Positions 33,765-42,499 of a DNA stretch of 64,000 bases are shown piece by piece. Source of the DNA: Hyphomicrobiales bacterium (lineage in GTDB: Bacteria > Pseudomonadota > Alphaproteobacteria > Rhodospirillales > JACKKN01); the NCBI GenBank assembly GCA_024236415.1, contig JACKKN010000005.1, positions 276,838 through 340,837 of the forward strand. The letters are read 5' to 3'. A program made the translations under genes and the position numbers. The notes beneath the pieces were generated by a model that saw only the letters and a list, made by a program, of their open reading frames with translations, was not told the origin of the DNA and ran no database searches. Every line of letters begins with the position of its first letter. The first letter of the stretch is position 1.

Positions 33765-34514
33765 CTAGACCGGGTCCATCTTTTCGGCGACGACCAGGAA
33801 ATCGGGGCAGAATCGCGCCAGGGGCGCCGTTGTCATGATCCGGTCCATGGCAGGGGCCCAGGCGGGCGGCGCCCCGATCCGGTCAATAAGGCCATGCCGC
33901 CAGATCCAGCCCCCAATGCCGATCAGACGGACCGGTCGGAACCGGTGCCTGAGCAACAGCCCCCGCAGCTTGGGCCAGGACAGGTCGAGGACGTTCTTGC
34001 CCCCCGTCAGGACATGCAGGGCGTTGGCGACGGACCGCGGATTGCGATGGCCGTTGACGATCAAGAAGCCGCCGGTTCGCACGAGCCGACCCAGCGCCGC
34101 CATGGCGTCCTCGCGCAGGGCGTCTTCGGCATTGCCGAAGAAGCGGAAGGACGTGGCCAGGTCGAAGGTCCCCATCCCCGCCCCGTCGCGGGTCAAGTCC
34201 CGGTGCAGGAACTGGACGTTGGGGCATTTGCTGCGGGCCGCCTCCAGCATGGATTCAGAAATGTCGACACCCGTGGACCGAAGGCAGTGGTGCGACACCA
34301 CCTGCGTGATCCGGCCGGTCCCGCAGGCGAAGTCCAGATAGGAGCCCACCGGGCCGTCGAACATGCCGGGAATGATCCGGTCCAGCAGAGCCGTCTCGGC
34401 CCGGGTCATGTAGTCGTCGAAGGCATTGGTCGAAAGGCGCTGGTCGTAGGTGCTCCCGCGGTCCAGGTGGCTGCCGCGATACCAGTCAGGATTGGCCTGG
34501 GTTTCTTCGTTCAT
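33765..34514 (-). CDS. Class I SAM-dependent methyltransferase
   Basis: 249 residues from the ATG at 34514, preceded by GGAGG; the longer frame upstream is unlikely. Motif I is YLDFACGTGRITQVV, motif II acidic end STGVDISESMLEAA, then DLATSFRFFGNAEDAL and LGRLVRTGGFLIVNG. A small-molecule or sugar methyltransferase is likely; the acceptor is not evident. First gene of a three-gene operon with a promoter at 34635-34664. Confidence 0.75.
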   Translation of the reverse strand: MNEETQANPDWYRGSHLDRGSTYDQRLSTNAFDDYMTRAETALLDRIIPGMFDGPVGSYLDFACGTGRITQVVSHHCLRSTGVDISESMLEAARSKCPNVQFLHRDLTRDGAGMGTFDLATSFRFFGNAEDALREDAMAALGRLVRTGGFLIVNGHRNPRSVANALHVLTGGKNVLDLSWPKLRGLLLRHRFRPVRLIGIGGWIWRHGLIDRIGAPPAWAPAMDRIMTTAPLARFCPDFLVVAEKMDPV

Positions 34515-34634
34515 GGTCCCTCCGGCTCCGTTCTGGAGCATCCAGCGCTCCGAGCACACCTTAGAACTCGTAAAAATTGCAGTTCGCCGGCATTCAATCC
34601 GAGGAAGGCCTGGCGAACCAACATTCTTCGCTAA

Positions 34635-34664
34635 AGTGTAATGTGACTGTTATAAAATCGTCAA
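34635..34664 (-). promoter_or_regulatory. Promoter of the methyltransferase/kinase operon in an AT-rich gap
   Basis: On the minus strand TTGACG (34664-34659), 18 bases, TACACT (34640-34635), about 115 bases before the first ATG. The gap 34515-34856 is AT-rich around 34560-34720, unlike neighbouring gaps, which suggests that the operon was acquired with its own promoter. No gene is seen in the gap. Confidence 0.55.
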
Positions 34665-34856
34665 TTGTGTTTCACACTAACTTACCCGCATTGCATGGTA
34701 TTTGTGGGGTAAAATCGGGCCGACAGGACCCTATCGCCCGTGGAAAGCGGTGGCGCTCTCGCGAACGCCGTGGCGCCCGCGCCCGCAGATCCGGGCGCTC
34801 AGACACACCCATTTGTGGTATTCGGCCTGGTGGCCGGCCGGCGGAACCGGAGGGTT

Positions 34857-35321
34857 CTACCGCGTCTGCCCGCCGAGGCGTTCCTGGTGGTGGCGGATCG
34901 CGGGGGGCCAGCGGCTCTTGATGAAGCTGAGCGCGGCCCAGATGTCGGCGTCGCTGAGCGTCTCGCCGAAGGCCGGCATGGCGCTCTTGAACCCCTCGGG
35001 GGCGATGGACGCGCCGCCGTCGCGGGTGACCTTGAACAGCAGGTCGTCGCCGTGGTGCCAGGTGTGGCCGCTGGCATCGTGGGGCGGCGCCGGCAGGGTG
35101 CCGTCGGCCTTGCGGCGGCGCCAGTCGGGCTCGCCCTCCAGGTTGGCGCCGTGGCACTGGGCGCAGGTGTCGGCGTAGACCGCCTGGCCCCGGGCCACCA
35201 CCCGCGGATTGTCCGGGTCGGGACCGCCGGGGCCACCCAGGATGGCCCAGACATAGGCGCCGCCGACCACGCCCAGGGCGGCCACGGCGACGGCGGCGAC
35301 GGCCAGGTTGGCCCGGGTCAT
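34857..35321 (-). CDS. Membrane-anchored monohaem cytochrome c
   Basis: 154 residues. A single N-terminal helix (AVAAVAVAALGVVGGAYVWAIL) serves as signal or anchor, followed by haem site CAQCH and a later Met ligand candidate in SAMPAFGETLSDADIWAAL. The domain is the class I small cytochrome type. The ATG overlaps the multicopper oxidase stop by 4 bases (ATGA), so the two proteins are made together. It may pass electrons to or from the oxidase at the periplasmic face. Confidence 0.85.
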   Translation of the reverse strand: MTRANLAVAAVAVAALGVVGGAYVWAILGGPGGPDPDNPRVVARGQAVYADTCAQCHGANLEGEPDWRRRKADGTLPAPPHDASGHTWHHGDDLLFKVTRDGGASIAPEGFKSAMPAFGETLSDADIWAALSFIKSRWPPAIRHHQERLGGQTR

Positions 35322-36748
35322 GCCCGCACCCGGACGACCGAGCTCATGCCCGCCTGGTGGTGTTCCAGGATGTGGCAGTGGAACAGCCAGTCCCCCGGGT
35401 TGTCGGCCACCAGCAGGGCCTCGACCGTCTCCTCGGGGGCCAGCAGGACCGTGTCGGCCCAGTGCGGCCGCGCGGCCGGGGCGCCATTGCGGGCGACGAT
35501 GCGGAAGGCGTGGCCGTGCAGGTGCATGGGATGGGGCCAGGCCGTGTCGTTGCGCAGCACCAGGCGGTAGGTGCGGCCCCGGTCCAGGGTGAACAGGGGC
35601 GGCATGTCGGTGCGGTGGGCGACCACGCCGTTGATGGCCCAGACCTTGCCCTGCTGCACCAGGTCGCGGATGCCCAGGGTCTTGCCGTCGTAGGTGGCCT
35701 GGGCCAGGCCGCCCATGGCGCCGCCGGCGACCACCACCTGCAGCCGCTCGGCGGCGCCTTCGTCGGGCACCGGCAAGGGATTGGCGGGCAGGGCCACCGG
35801 CCCGTCCAGGGGCGAGTCGCGCAGCGGGGTATCGCCATAGGCCAGGTCCACCACCCGGTAGGCGTTGCGGGCATAGGCGTCGTCCACCACCTGGTGGCGG
35901 CTGCCGGGCGCACCTGCCATGTCGACGATCAGGTCGGCGCGCATGCCGGGACCCAGCAGCACCCGCCCCTCGTCGGGCGCGAAGGGCGGCACCGGCTGGC
36001 CGTCCAGGGCCACCACCCAGGGTCGGTGGCCGGTGAAGCGCAGCGCCATGAGCCGCGCGTTGGCGACGTTGATCAGGCGCAGGCGCAGGCGCTCGCCGGG
36101 GCGCACGGCGATGGCATCGGGAATGGCGCCGTTCAGCGTCGCCACGTTGCCCATGCGGCCGCCGTGGCTGAGGTCCATCATGTGGCCGAAGGGCTGGGCG
36201 ATGGCCGCCTCGTCGGTCAGGCGCCAGTCGTCCAGGACCCAGGTCAGGTCCCGGTCCACGGGCGGCGGATCCGCCTCCTCCACTACCAGGGCGCCGTACA
36301 GGCCGCGGCCCACCTGCTCGGCGCTGCGCACGTGGGGATGGTACCAGTAGGTGCCGGCATCGGGCGGCGCCAGGTCGTAAGTGAAGGTGCCGCCGGGCGG
36401 GATCGGCGGCTGGGTCAGGTCGGGCACCCCGTCCATGGCGTTGGCGATGCGCAGGCCGTGCCAGTGCACGGTGGTCGGCTGCTCGAGGCCGTTCTCGACC
36501 GTAACGCGCAGGCGCTGCCCCTGGCGCAGACGGATCTCCGGCCCCGGCACGGTGCCGCCGTAGGCCCAGACGGCCGTGGCCGGATAGCCGCCGCCCACCA
36601 GGTTGACCGAGGCCGGCGCCGCGCGCAGGGTCAGGGTGCGGGTCCCGCTGCCTGGGACTTCCGCCGCGGCGCGGCCGCCGCGGGGCGAAAAAGCGGCGCC
36701 GGCGGCCATTCCGGCGAGGAAAGTTCGGCGCGTGATGTTGAACGTCAT
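35318..36748 (-). CDS. Tat-exported multicopper oxidase (laccase/CueO-like)
   Basis: About 476 residues from the ATG before the Tat motif; in-frame upstream starts up to 36775 are possible. Twin arginines ITRRTFLAG open the export signal. All four copper motifs are present: HWHG, WYHPHV, HPMHLHGH and HCHILEHHQAGM, which carry the type 1, 2 and 3 copper ligands. There is no long Met-rich segment as in CueO, so phenol or metal oxidation rather than strict Cu(I) oxidation is possible. The downstream cytochrome c overlaps its stop. Confidence 0.9.
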   Translation of the reverse strand: MTFNITRRTFLAGMAAGAAFSPRGGRAAAEVPGSGTRTLTLRAAPASVNLVGGGYPATAVWAYGGTVPGPEIRLRQGQRLRVTVENGLEQPTTVHWHGLRIANAMDGVPDLTQPPIPPGGTFTYDLAPPDAGTYWYHPHVRSAEQVGRGLYGALVVEEADPPPVDRDLTWVLDDWRLTDEAAIAQPFGHMMDLSHGGRMGNVATLNGAIPDAIAVRPGERLRLRLINVANARLMALRFTGHRPWVVALDGQPVPPFAPDEGRVLLGPGMRADLIVDMAGAPGSRHQVVDDAYARNAYRVVDLAYGDTPLRDSPLDGPVALPANPLPVPDEGAAERLQVVVAGGAMGGLAQATYDGKTLGIRDLVQQGKVWAINGVVAHRTDMPPLFTLDRGRTYRLVLRNDTAWPHPMHLHGHAFRIVARNGAPAARPHWADTVLLAPEETVEALLVADNPGDWLFHCHILEHHQAGMSSVVRVRA

Positions 36749-36879
36749 GGCCAAGCCCATTACCTTTGCCCCCACAGGCTAAAGGTGCCAGCGGCGGTAA
36801 AGTCAAGGGCCGCGGGCAACCCCGTTCCCGCCTGCCCTTCAAATCCGTATCCAGACCCCGCCAGCGAGGACCTTCCACC

Positions 36880-38331
36880 ATGCAGCTCCAGGACCCCACC
36901 CTCTTTCGCCAGCAGTGCTACATCGACGGCGCCTGGACCGACGCCGACAGCGGCGCCACGCAGGAGGTCAACAACCCCGCCACCGGCGAAATCCTGGGCT
37001 CCGTGCCGCGCATGGGCGCCGACGAGACGCGCCGCGCCATCGCCGCCGCCGAGGCCGCCTGGGCCGGCTGGCGCGCCCTGACGGGCAAGGAGCGCTCGGC
37101 CGTGCTGCGGCGCTGGTTCGAGCTGATCATGGCCAACCAGAAGGACCTGGCCGACCTGATGACCGCCGAGCAGGGCAAGCCCCTGGCCGAGGCCCAGGGC
37201 GAGGTGGTCTACGGCGCCTCGTTCATCGAGTGGTTCGCCGAGGAGGCCAAGCGCGTCTATGGCGACACCATCCCCGGCCACCAGGCCGACAAGCGCATCG
37301 TGGTGCTGAAACAGCCCGTGGGCGTGGTCGCCGCCATCACGCCGTGGAACTTCCCCATCGCCATGATCACCCGCAAGTGCGCCCCGGCCCTGGCCGTGGG
37401 CTGCCCGGTGGTCATCAAGCCCGCCAGCCAGACCCCGTTCTCGGCCCTGGCCCTGGCCGAGCTGGCCGAGCGCGCGGGCATTCCCAAGGGCGTGGTCAAC
37501 GTGGTCACCGGCGCCGCCGGGGCCATCGGCGGCGAGATGACGTCCAACCCCACCGTGCGCAAGGTGACCTTCACCGGCTCGACCGAGATCGGCAAGGTGC
37601 TGATGGAGCAGTGCGCCTCGACGGTCAAGAAGGTGTCGCTGGAGCTGGGCGGCAATGCCCCCTTCATCGTGTTCGACGACGCCGACCTGGACGCCGCCGT
37701 CGAGGGGGCCATGATCTCGAAATACCGCAACACCGGACAGACCTGCGTCTGCGCCAACCGGCTGCTGGTCCAGGCCGGGGTCTATGACGCCTTCGCCGAG
37801 AAGCTGGCGGCGGCGGTGACGGCGCTGAAGGTGTCCAACGGCATGGAGGACGGGGCCCAGCAGGGGCCGCTGATCGACATGGCGGCGGTGGAGAAGGTGG
37901 AGGAGCACATCGCCGACGCCACGTCCAAGGGCGCCCGGGTCGTCTGCGGCGGCCGGCGTCACGCCCTGGGCGGCAGCTTCTTCCAGCCCACCATCCTGGC
38001 CGACGTGACCACCGACATGGCCGTGGCCCGCGAGGAGACCTTCGGCCCGGTGGCGCCCCTGTTCAAGTTCGAGACCGAGGAACAGGCCGTGGCCATGGCC
38101 AACGACACCGAGTTCGGCCTGGCCGGGTACTTCTACAGCCGCGACGTCAACCGCTGCTGGCGCATCGCCGAGGCCCTGGAATACGGCCTGGTGGGCATCA
38201 ACGCCGGCCTCATCTCGACCGAGGTGGCGCCCTTCGGCGGGGTCAAGGAGTCGGGCCTGGGCCGCGAGGGCTCCAAGTACGGCATCGACGACTTCCTGGA
38301 AATCAAGTACCTCTGCTACGGCGGCGTGTAG
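36880..38331 (+). CDS. gabD: NADP-dependent succinate-semialdehyde dehydrogenase
   Basis: 483 residues, the GabD length. Active-site features: TPWNFPIAMITRKCAPALAVGC, the Glu in LELGGNAPFIVFDD and the catalytic Cys in NTGQTCVCANRLLV; the family end EVAPFGGVKESGLGREGSKYGIDDFLEIKYLCYGG is intact. It oxidises succinate semialdehyde to succinate in GABA or polyamine breakdown. It sits 23 bases before the glutathione reductase gene, so they may be cotranscribed. Confidence 0.9.
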   Translation: MQLQDPTLFRQQCYIDGAWTDADSGATQEVNNPATGEILGSVPRMGADETRRAIAAAEAAWAGWRALTGKERSAVLRRWFELIMANQKDLADLMTAEQGKPLAEAQGEVVYGASFIEWFAEEAKRVYGDTIPGHQADKRIVVLKQPVGVVAAITPWNFPIAMITRKCAPALAVGCPVVIKPASQTPFSALALAELAERAGIPKGVVNVVTGAAGAIGGEMTSNPTVRKVTFTGSTEIGKVLMEQCASTVKKVSLELGGNAPFIVFDDADLDAAVEGAMISKYRNTGQTCVCANRLLVQAGVYDAFAEKLAAAVTALKVSNGMEDGAQQGPLIDMAAVEKVEEHIADATSKGARVVCGGRRHALGGSFFQPTILADVTTDMAVAREETFGPVAPLFKFETEEQAVAMANDTEFGLAGYFYSRDVNRCWRIAEALEYGLVGINAGLISTEVAPFGGVKESGLGREGSKYGIDDFLEIKYLCYGGV

Positions 38332-38354
38332 GCGCACAGGCAGGGAGCGGAGCC

Positions 38355-39716
38355 ATGGCCACCTTCGACTATGACCTGATCACCATCGGCGCCGGGTCGG
38401 GCGGCGTGCGGGCCACGCGGCTCGCCGGCGGCTACGGCGCGCGCACGGCCATCGTCGAGGAAAGCCGGGTCGGCGGCACCTGCGTCATGCGCGGCTGCGT
38501 GCCCAAGAAGCTGCTGGTCTACGGCGCCCACTTCGCCGAGCAGTTCGAGGACGCCATGGGCTACGGCTGGGCCCGCAGCCGGCCGGACTTCGACTGGCCG
38601 ACCCTGATCGACAACAAGAACCGCGAGCTCAACCGTCTGGAGGGCGTGTACGAGCGCATCCTGCGGGAAAACAACGTCGAGCTGCTGCGCGGCCGCGGCC
38701 GCGTGGTGGACCCGCGTACGGTGGAAGTGGGCGGCAAGGCCGTGACCGCCGCGCGCATCCTGATCGGCACCGGCAGCTGGCCGGCCATGCCCGACATCCC
38801 GGGCATCGAGCACGTCATCACCTCGAACGAGGCACTGGACCTGCCCGACCTGCCGCGCCAGGTGGTGATCGTCGGCGGCGGCTACATCGCGGTCGAGTTC
38901 GCCGGCATCTTCAACGCGCTCGGCGCCCACGTGACCCTGATCATCCGTGCCGGGCAGATCCTGCGCGGCTTCGACGAGGACATCCGCGAGACCCTGGCCG
39001 CCGAGATGCAGAAGAAGGGCATCACCATCCTGCGCGAGGCCATCGTGCGCTCGGTGGAGAAGCACGGCGAGCGGTATTCGGTGCGCCTGGCCGGCGGCGA
39101 GGAGCTGGGCTGCGGCACGGTCATGTACGCCACCGGCCGCACCCCCAACACCCGCGGCATCGGCCTGGAGGAGGCGGGGGTCGAGCTGAATTCCAAGGGT
39201 GCGGTCAAGGTGGACGAGTGGAACCGCTCCTCCGTGGACAGCATCTACGCCGTGGGCGACGCCACCGACCGCATCAACCTCACCCCCGTGGCCATCGCCG
39301 AGGGGCGCTGCTTTGCCGAGACCAACTTCAACGGCAACCCCCTGACCATGGACTACGCCAACGTGCCCTCGGCGGTGTTCAGCCAGCCGGCGGTGGGGTC
39401 CTGCGGGCTGACCGAGGACCAGGCCCGCGAGCAGGGCCCGATCGACGTCTACATCTCGCGCTTCAAGCCCATGAAGCACACCCTGACCGGGCGCGACGAG
39501 CAGATCATGATGAAGCTGATCGTGGACCGGGCCAGCGACCGGGTGGTGGGCTGCCATATCGTCGGCGACGACGGGCCCGAGATCATCCAGGGCGTGGCCA
39601 TCGCCATGAAGTGCGGCGCCACCAAGGCCCAGTTCGACGCCACCGTGGGCATCCACCCCTCGGCCGCCGAGGAACTGGTGACCATGCGCGAGAAGCGGCC
39701 CGAACACGGGAAATAG
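38355..39716 (+). CDS. gor: Glutathione-disulphide reductase
   Basis: 453 residues. FAD site TIGAGSGGVRATRLAGGYG, redox disulphide GGTCVMRGCVPKKLL, second dinucleotide loop VVIVGGGYIAVEFAG, and the dimer-interface His-Glu HPSAAEELVTMR. The family includes trypanothione and mycothione reductases, but this sequence reads as Gor of the short proteobacterial type. It follows gabD and ends in a strong hairpin. Confidence 0.9.
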   Translation: MATFDYDLITIGAGSGGVRATRLAGGYGARTAIVEESRVGGTCVMRGCVPKKLLVYGAHFAEQFEDAMGYGWARSRPDFDWPTLIDNKNRELNRLEGVYERILRENNVELLRGRGRVVDPRTVEVGGKAVTAARILIGTGSWPAMPDIPGIEHVITSNEALDLPDLPRQVVIVGGGYIAVEFAGIFNALGAHVTLIIRAGQILRGFDEDIRETLAAEMQKKGITILREAIVRSVEKHGERYSVRLAGGEELGCGTVMYATGRTPNTRGIGLEEAGVELNSKGAVKVDEWNRSSVDSIYAVGDATDRINLTPVAIAEGRCFAETNFNGNPLTMDYANVPSAVFSQPAVGSCGLTEDQAREQGPIDVYISRFKPMKHTLTGRDEQIMMKLIVDRASDRVVGCHIVGDDGPEIIQGVAIAMKCGATKAQFDATVGIHPSAAEELVTMREKRPEHGK

Positions 39717-39743
39717 GTGCCGCCGGCAGAGGTTGGCGGCACC
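39716..39743 (+). terminator. Hairpin after gor, without a clear T-run
   Basis: GGTGCCGCC (39716-39724) and GGCGGCACC (39735-39743) form a perfect 9-base stem with a 10-base loop that overlaps the gor stop. There is no immediate T-run, although a run of seven T lies about 35 bases further on. It may act as a transcription end or mRNA 3' protection. Confidence 0.45.
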
Positions 39744-39874
39744 CCGCGCCGACGAACCCGCCCGCCTGTCGCAAGGCCCTTTTTTTCAAGATGCTTTAAT
39801 CTATTCTTGGCAGAATTCCGGGCGCGCGATTTCCCCGGCGTCAACGGTCAATTGGCTTGTCAGGAGCCCTGCGG

Positions 39875-41284
39875 TTGCTTTTCAACTCGATCGAATTCTG
39901 GCTGTTCTTCATACCAGTCTTCCTCGGTACGCATCTGCTGCCGCACCGCGGTCAGAACCTGATTCTGCTGGTCGCCAGCTACGTGTTCTACGGCGCCTGG
40001 GACTGGCGGTTCCTGTCGCTGATCTTCGCATCAACCCTGGTCGACTACTGGGCCGCCCGGTTCGCCGCGCCGTCCAACAGCCAGGCCGTGCGCAAGGCCG
40101 CCGTGGCGGTCAGCATCTGCGTCAACCTGGGCATCCTGGGTGTCTTCAAGTACTACGACTTCTTCATCTCGTCGTTCATCGACCTGTTCGGCATCACCCC
40201 CGACCCGTCGTCGCACCTGCTGCTGAACGTCATCCTGCCTGTCGGCATCAGCTTCTACACCTTCCAGACGCTCAGCTACACGCTGGACGTCCACGCCGGC
40301 AAGATGCCGCCGACCCGCTCGTTCCTCGACGTGGCGCTGTTCGTGGCCTTCTTTCCTCAGCTCGTCGCCGGCCCGATCGAGCGCGGCGCCCACTTCATGC
40401 CCCAGATCACGCAGCCGCGGAAGTTCGACACCTCGCAGATCGAGCCGGCGCTCTATCTCATCGTCTGGGGGCTGTTCAAGAAGGTGGTGATCGCCGACAC
40501 CGTGGCGCACCCGGTCAACCTGATCTACGCCAGCGGCGACCCGACCGGCCCCGAGGTCTACGTCGCCACGGCGCTGTTCGCGGTCCAGATCTACTGTGAT
40601 TTCTCGGGCTATTCGGATATCGCGCGCGGGGTTGCCAAGCTGCTCGGCTTCGAGCTGATGCTGAACTTCAACCTGCCCTATTTCGCCAAGAACCCGTCCG
40701 ACTTCTGGCGCCGATGGCACATCAGCCTGTCCAGCTGGCTGCGCGACTACCTCTACATCTCGCTGGGCGGCAACAAGAACGGCACCGTCCAGACCTACCG
40801 CAACCTGCTGTTGACCATGACCCTGGGCGGCCTGTGGCACGGGGCGCGGGCGAACTTCGTCCTGTGGGGCGTGTATCACGGCCTGATCCTGTGCCTGCAC
40901 CGGGCCATGTTCCGCAACCGCGAGCGGACGGACGCGCCGGACGGGGCCCTGGTCGGGGCGGCGAAGATCCTGGGCATGTTCCAGTTGACCCTGGTCGGCT
41001 GGCTGCTGTTCCGGGTCGAGACTATGGACCAGCTCATGCGCCTGCTGCGCGCCCTGGCCTTCTCCTGGTCGTCGTGGCAGGGGGCGTGGGAAATCCTGGA
41101 CTATGCCCTGCCCTATGTCCTGCCCCTGATCCTCATGCAGGCCTGGCAGTATTGGCGCGGCCGCACCGAGATCGTCATCACGGCCGCCTGGCCGTTGCGT
41201 GCCGTGTTCACCGGCTGTTGCGCCAGCGCCGTCATCGTGCTCAATCAGAGCGGCGGCATTCCCTTCATCTACTTCCAGTTCTAG
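39875..41284 (+). CDS. MBOAT-family O-acyltransferase (AlgI-like)
   Basis: 469 residues. I chose the TTG at 39875: AGGAG lies about 9 bases upstream, and the resulting start LLFNSIEFWLFF is the usual MBOAT opening. About ten membrane helices follow. The conserved region FFPQLVAGPIERG and the catalytic-His segment TMTLGGLWHGARANFVLWGVYHG are intact. Such proteins move acetyl groups across the inner membrane for polysaccharide O-acetylation. The SGNH protein encoded next is its natural partner. Confidence 0.88.
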   Translation: MLFNSIEFWLFFIPVFLGTHLLPHRGQNLILLVASYVFYGAWDWRFLSLIFASTLVDYWAARFAAPSNSQAVRKAAVAVSICVNLGILGVFKYYDFFISSFIDLFGITPDPSSHLLLNVILPVGISFYTFQTLSYTLDVHAGKMPPTRSFLDVALFVAFFPQLVAGPIERGAHFMPQITQPRKFDTSQIEPALYLIVWGLFKKVVIADTVAHPVNLIYASGDPTGPEVYVATALFAVQIYCDFSGYSDIARGVAKLLGFELMLNFNLPYFAKNPSDFWRRWHISLSSWLRDYLYISLGGNKNGTVQTYRNLLLTMTLGGLWHGARANFVLWGVYHGLILCLHRAMFRNRERTDAPDGALVGAAKILGMFQLTLVGWLLFRVETMDQLMRLLRALAFSWSSWQGAWEILDYALPYVLPLILMQAWQYWRGRTEIVITAAWPLRAVFTGCCASAVIVLNQSGGIPFIYFQF

Positions 41285-41299
41285 GGGCGGACCGTGGCG

Positions 41300-42472
41300 A
41301 TGAAACTGTTCCAACCATCCGGGATATGGCGCTTCCGAAAGGAGGTCAGCCTGCCCCGCCTGGCGGTTGCCGCGGTCCTGGTCTGCCTTTCCGCCGAGGG
41401 CGTATGCCGCCTGGCGCCGCATCTGGTCGGCGACAACGTGCACCAGCCCCTGCATGCGGTCACCCTGCCCTGCCACGAGGCCTGCGACCAGCAACGCCAG
41501 GACCTGCGCTGGCGGACCAACGCACACGGCGCCCGCGGCGAACTCTATCACGGAGAGAAGACGCGGATCGCCGTGTTCGGCACCAGCACCAGCGTCGATG
41601 TCAGCCTGGATCAGCCGAAGGCCTGGTCCGAAGTCCTGGTCAGGCAGTTCCCGGCCGGCAGCGTGCACGTCGAAAACTTCGCCCGCGACGGCGCCAGCAA
41701 CAACGAGATGGAGATCCTGTTGCGGCACATGGCCGAGCTCGGCCGGCATTACGACGTGGCGATCCTCATGGACCACTGGCGCCGCGCCCCCGAACCGCCG
41801 TCCCGGAAAAATACGTTCCACTATTCGGCCCAGTGGTATGCCGACAGCGGCCTGCTGCATGCGCCGGAGCTGATCTATGAAAGGCTGAACGACCAGTACC
41901 TCCGCGAGCCCAGGCTGGTGGCGATCAAGACGGCGCTTTCGGGCCTGTGGCGGAACTCGACCGCGCAGGCGGCACCGGTACCCGTCCATCCGTTCGCCCT
42001 CGACACGAAGAACCGGATCCTGCGCAACAACGGTACCGTCAAGCTGGTCGACGTCCCCGTCGAGATGTCGCCGAACCGGAAATCGTTCATCACCGAGCGG
42101 GTCTCGACACTGGTCGGGCTGGCCAAACGGATCGCTACGCGGGTCCTCGTCATGTCCCAGCCCGTGGCCTACGACCCGCACGAAGTTCCGGGGGTCGGCC
42201 GCCGGTGGTTTTCCCTGTATCCGGTTTCCGACAACCCGCCGACCTACAAGAGCGACAAGAGCGTGGCCGAAGCCATCCGACAAACCAACGCGGTCGCCCT
42301 GCCCGCGGCGCGCAAGGCCGGCGCAGACACCCTGGACCTGGACGCCCTGATCCGTCCGTACCTGCGGCAGCGCGACGACCTGTTCATCGACAAGTGGCAT
42401 TTCGCCCCGGCCGGGTCGCGCTTGGCGGCGACGTTCATCGCCCGGCACCTGAAAGGCGGCCCCGGCGCGTGA
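41300..42472 (+). CDS. SGNH/GDSL-family protein, probable AlgJ/AlgX-like acetyl-transfer partner
   Basis: 390 residues from the ATG at 41300 (GGGGCGGA upstream); a GTG at 41294 is possible. One N-terminal helix (RLAVAAVLVCLSAEGVCRLA) anchors it facing the periplasm. SGNH features are visible: VFGTSTSVDVSL (block I nucleophile Ser), FARDGASNNE (Asn block) and DKWHFAPAG (D-x-x-H). It starts 15 bases after the MBOAT gene. Together they form the minimal module for acetylating an exported glycan, but no glycan synthesis genes are in the window. Confidence 0.75.
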   Translation: MKLFQPSGIWRFRKEVSLPRLAVAAVLVCLSAEGVCRLAPHLVGDNVHQPLHAVTLPCHEACDQQRQDLRWRTNAHGARGELYHGEKTRIAVFGTSTSVDVSLDQPKAWSEVLVRQFPAGSVHVENFARDGASNNEMEILLRHMAELGRHYDVAILMDHWRRAPEPPSRKNTFHYSAQWYADSGLLHAPELIYERLNDQYLREPRLVAIKTALSGLWRNSTAQAAPVPVHPFALDTKNRILRNNGTVKLVDVPVEMSPNRKSFITERVSTLVGLAKRIATRVLVMSQPVAYDPHEVPGVGRRWFSLYPVSDNPPTYKSDKSVAEAIRQTNAVALPAARKAGADTLDLDALIRPYLRQRDDLFIDKWHFAPAGSRLAATFIARHLKGGPGA

Positions 42473-42499
42473 CGCCGGCCGGGCCGCACCGGCGGCGGA

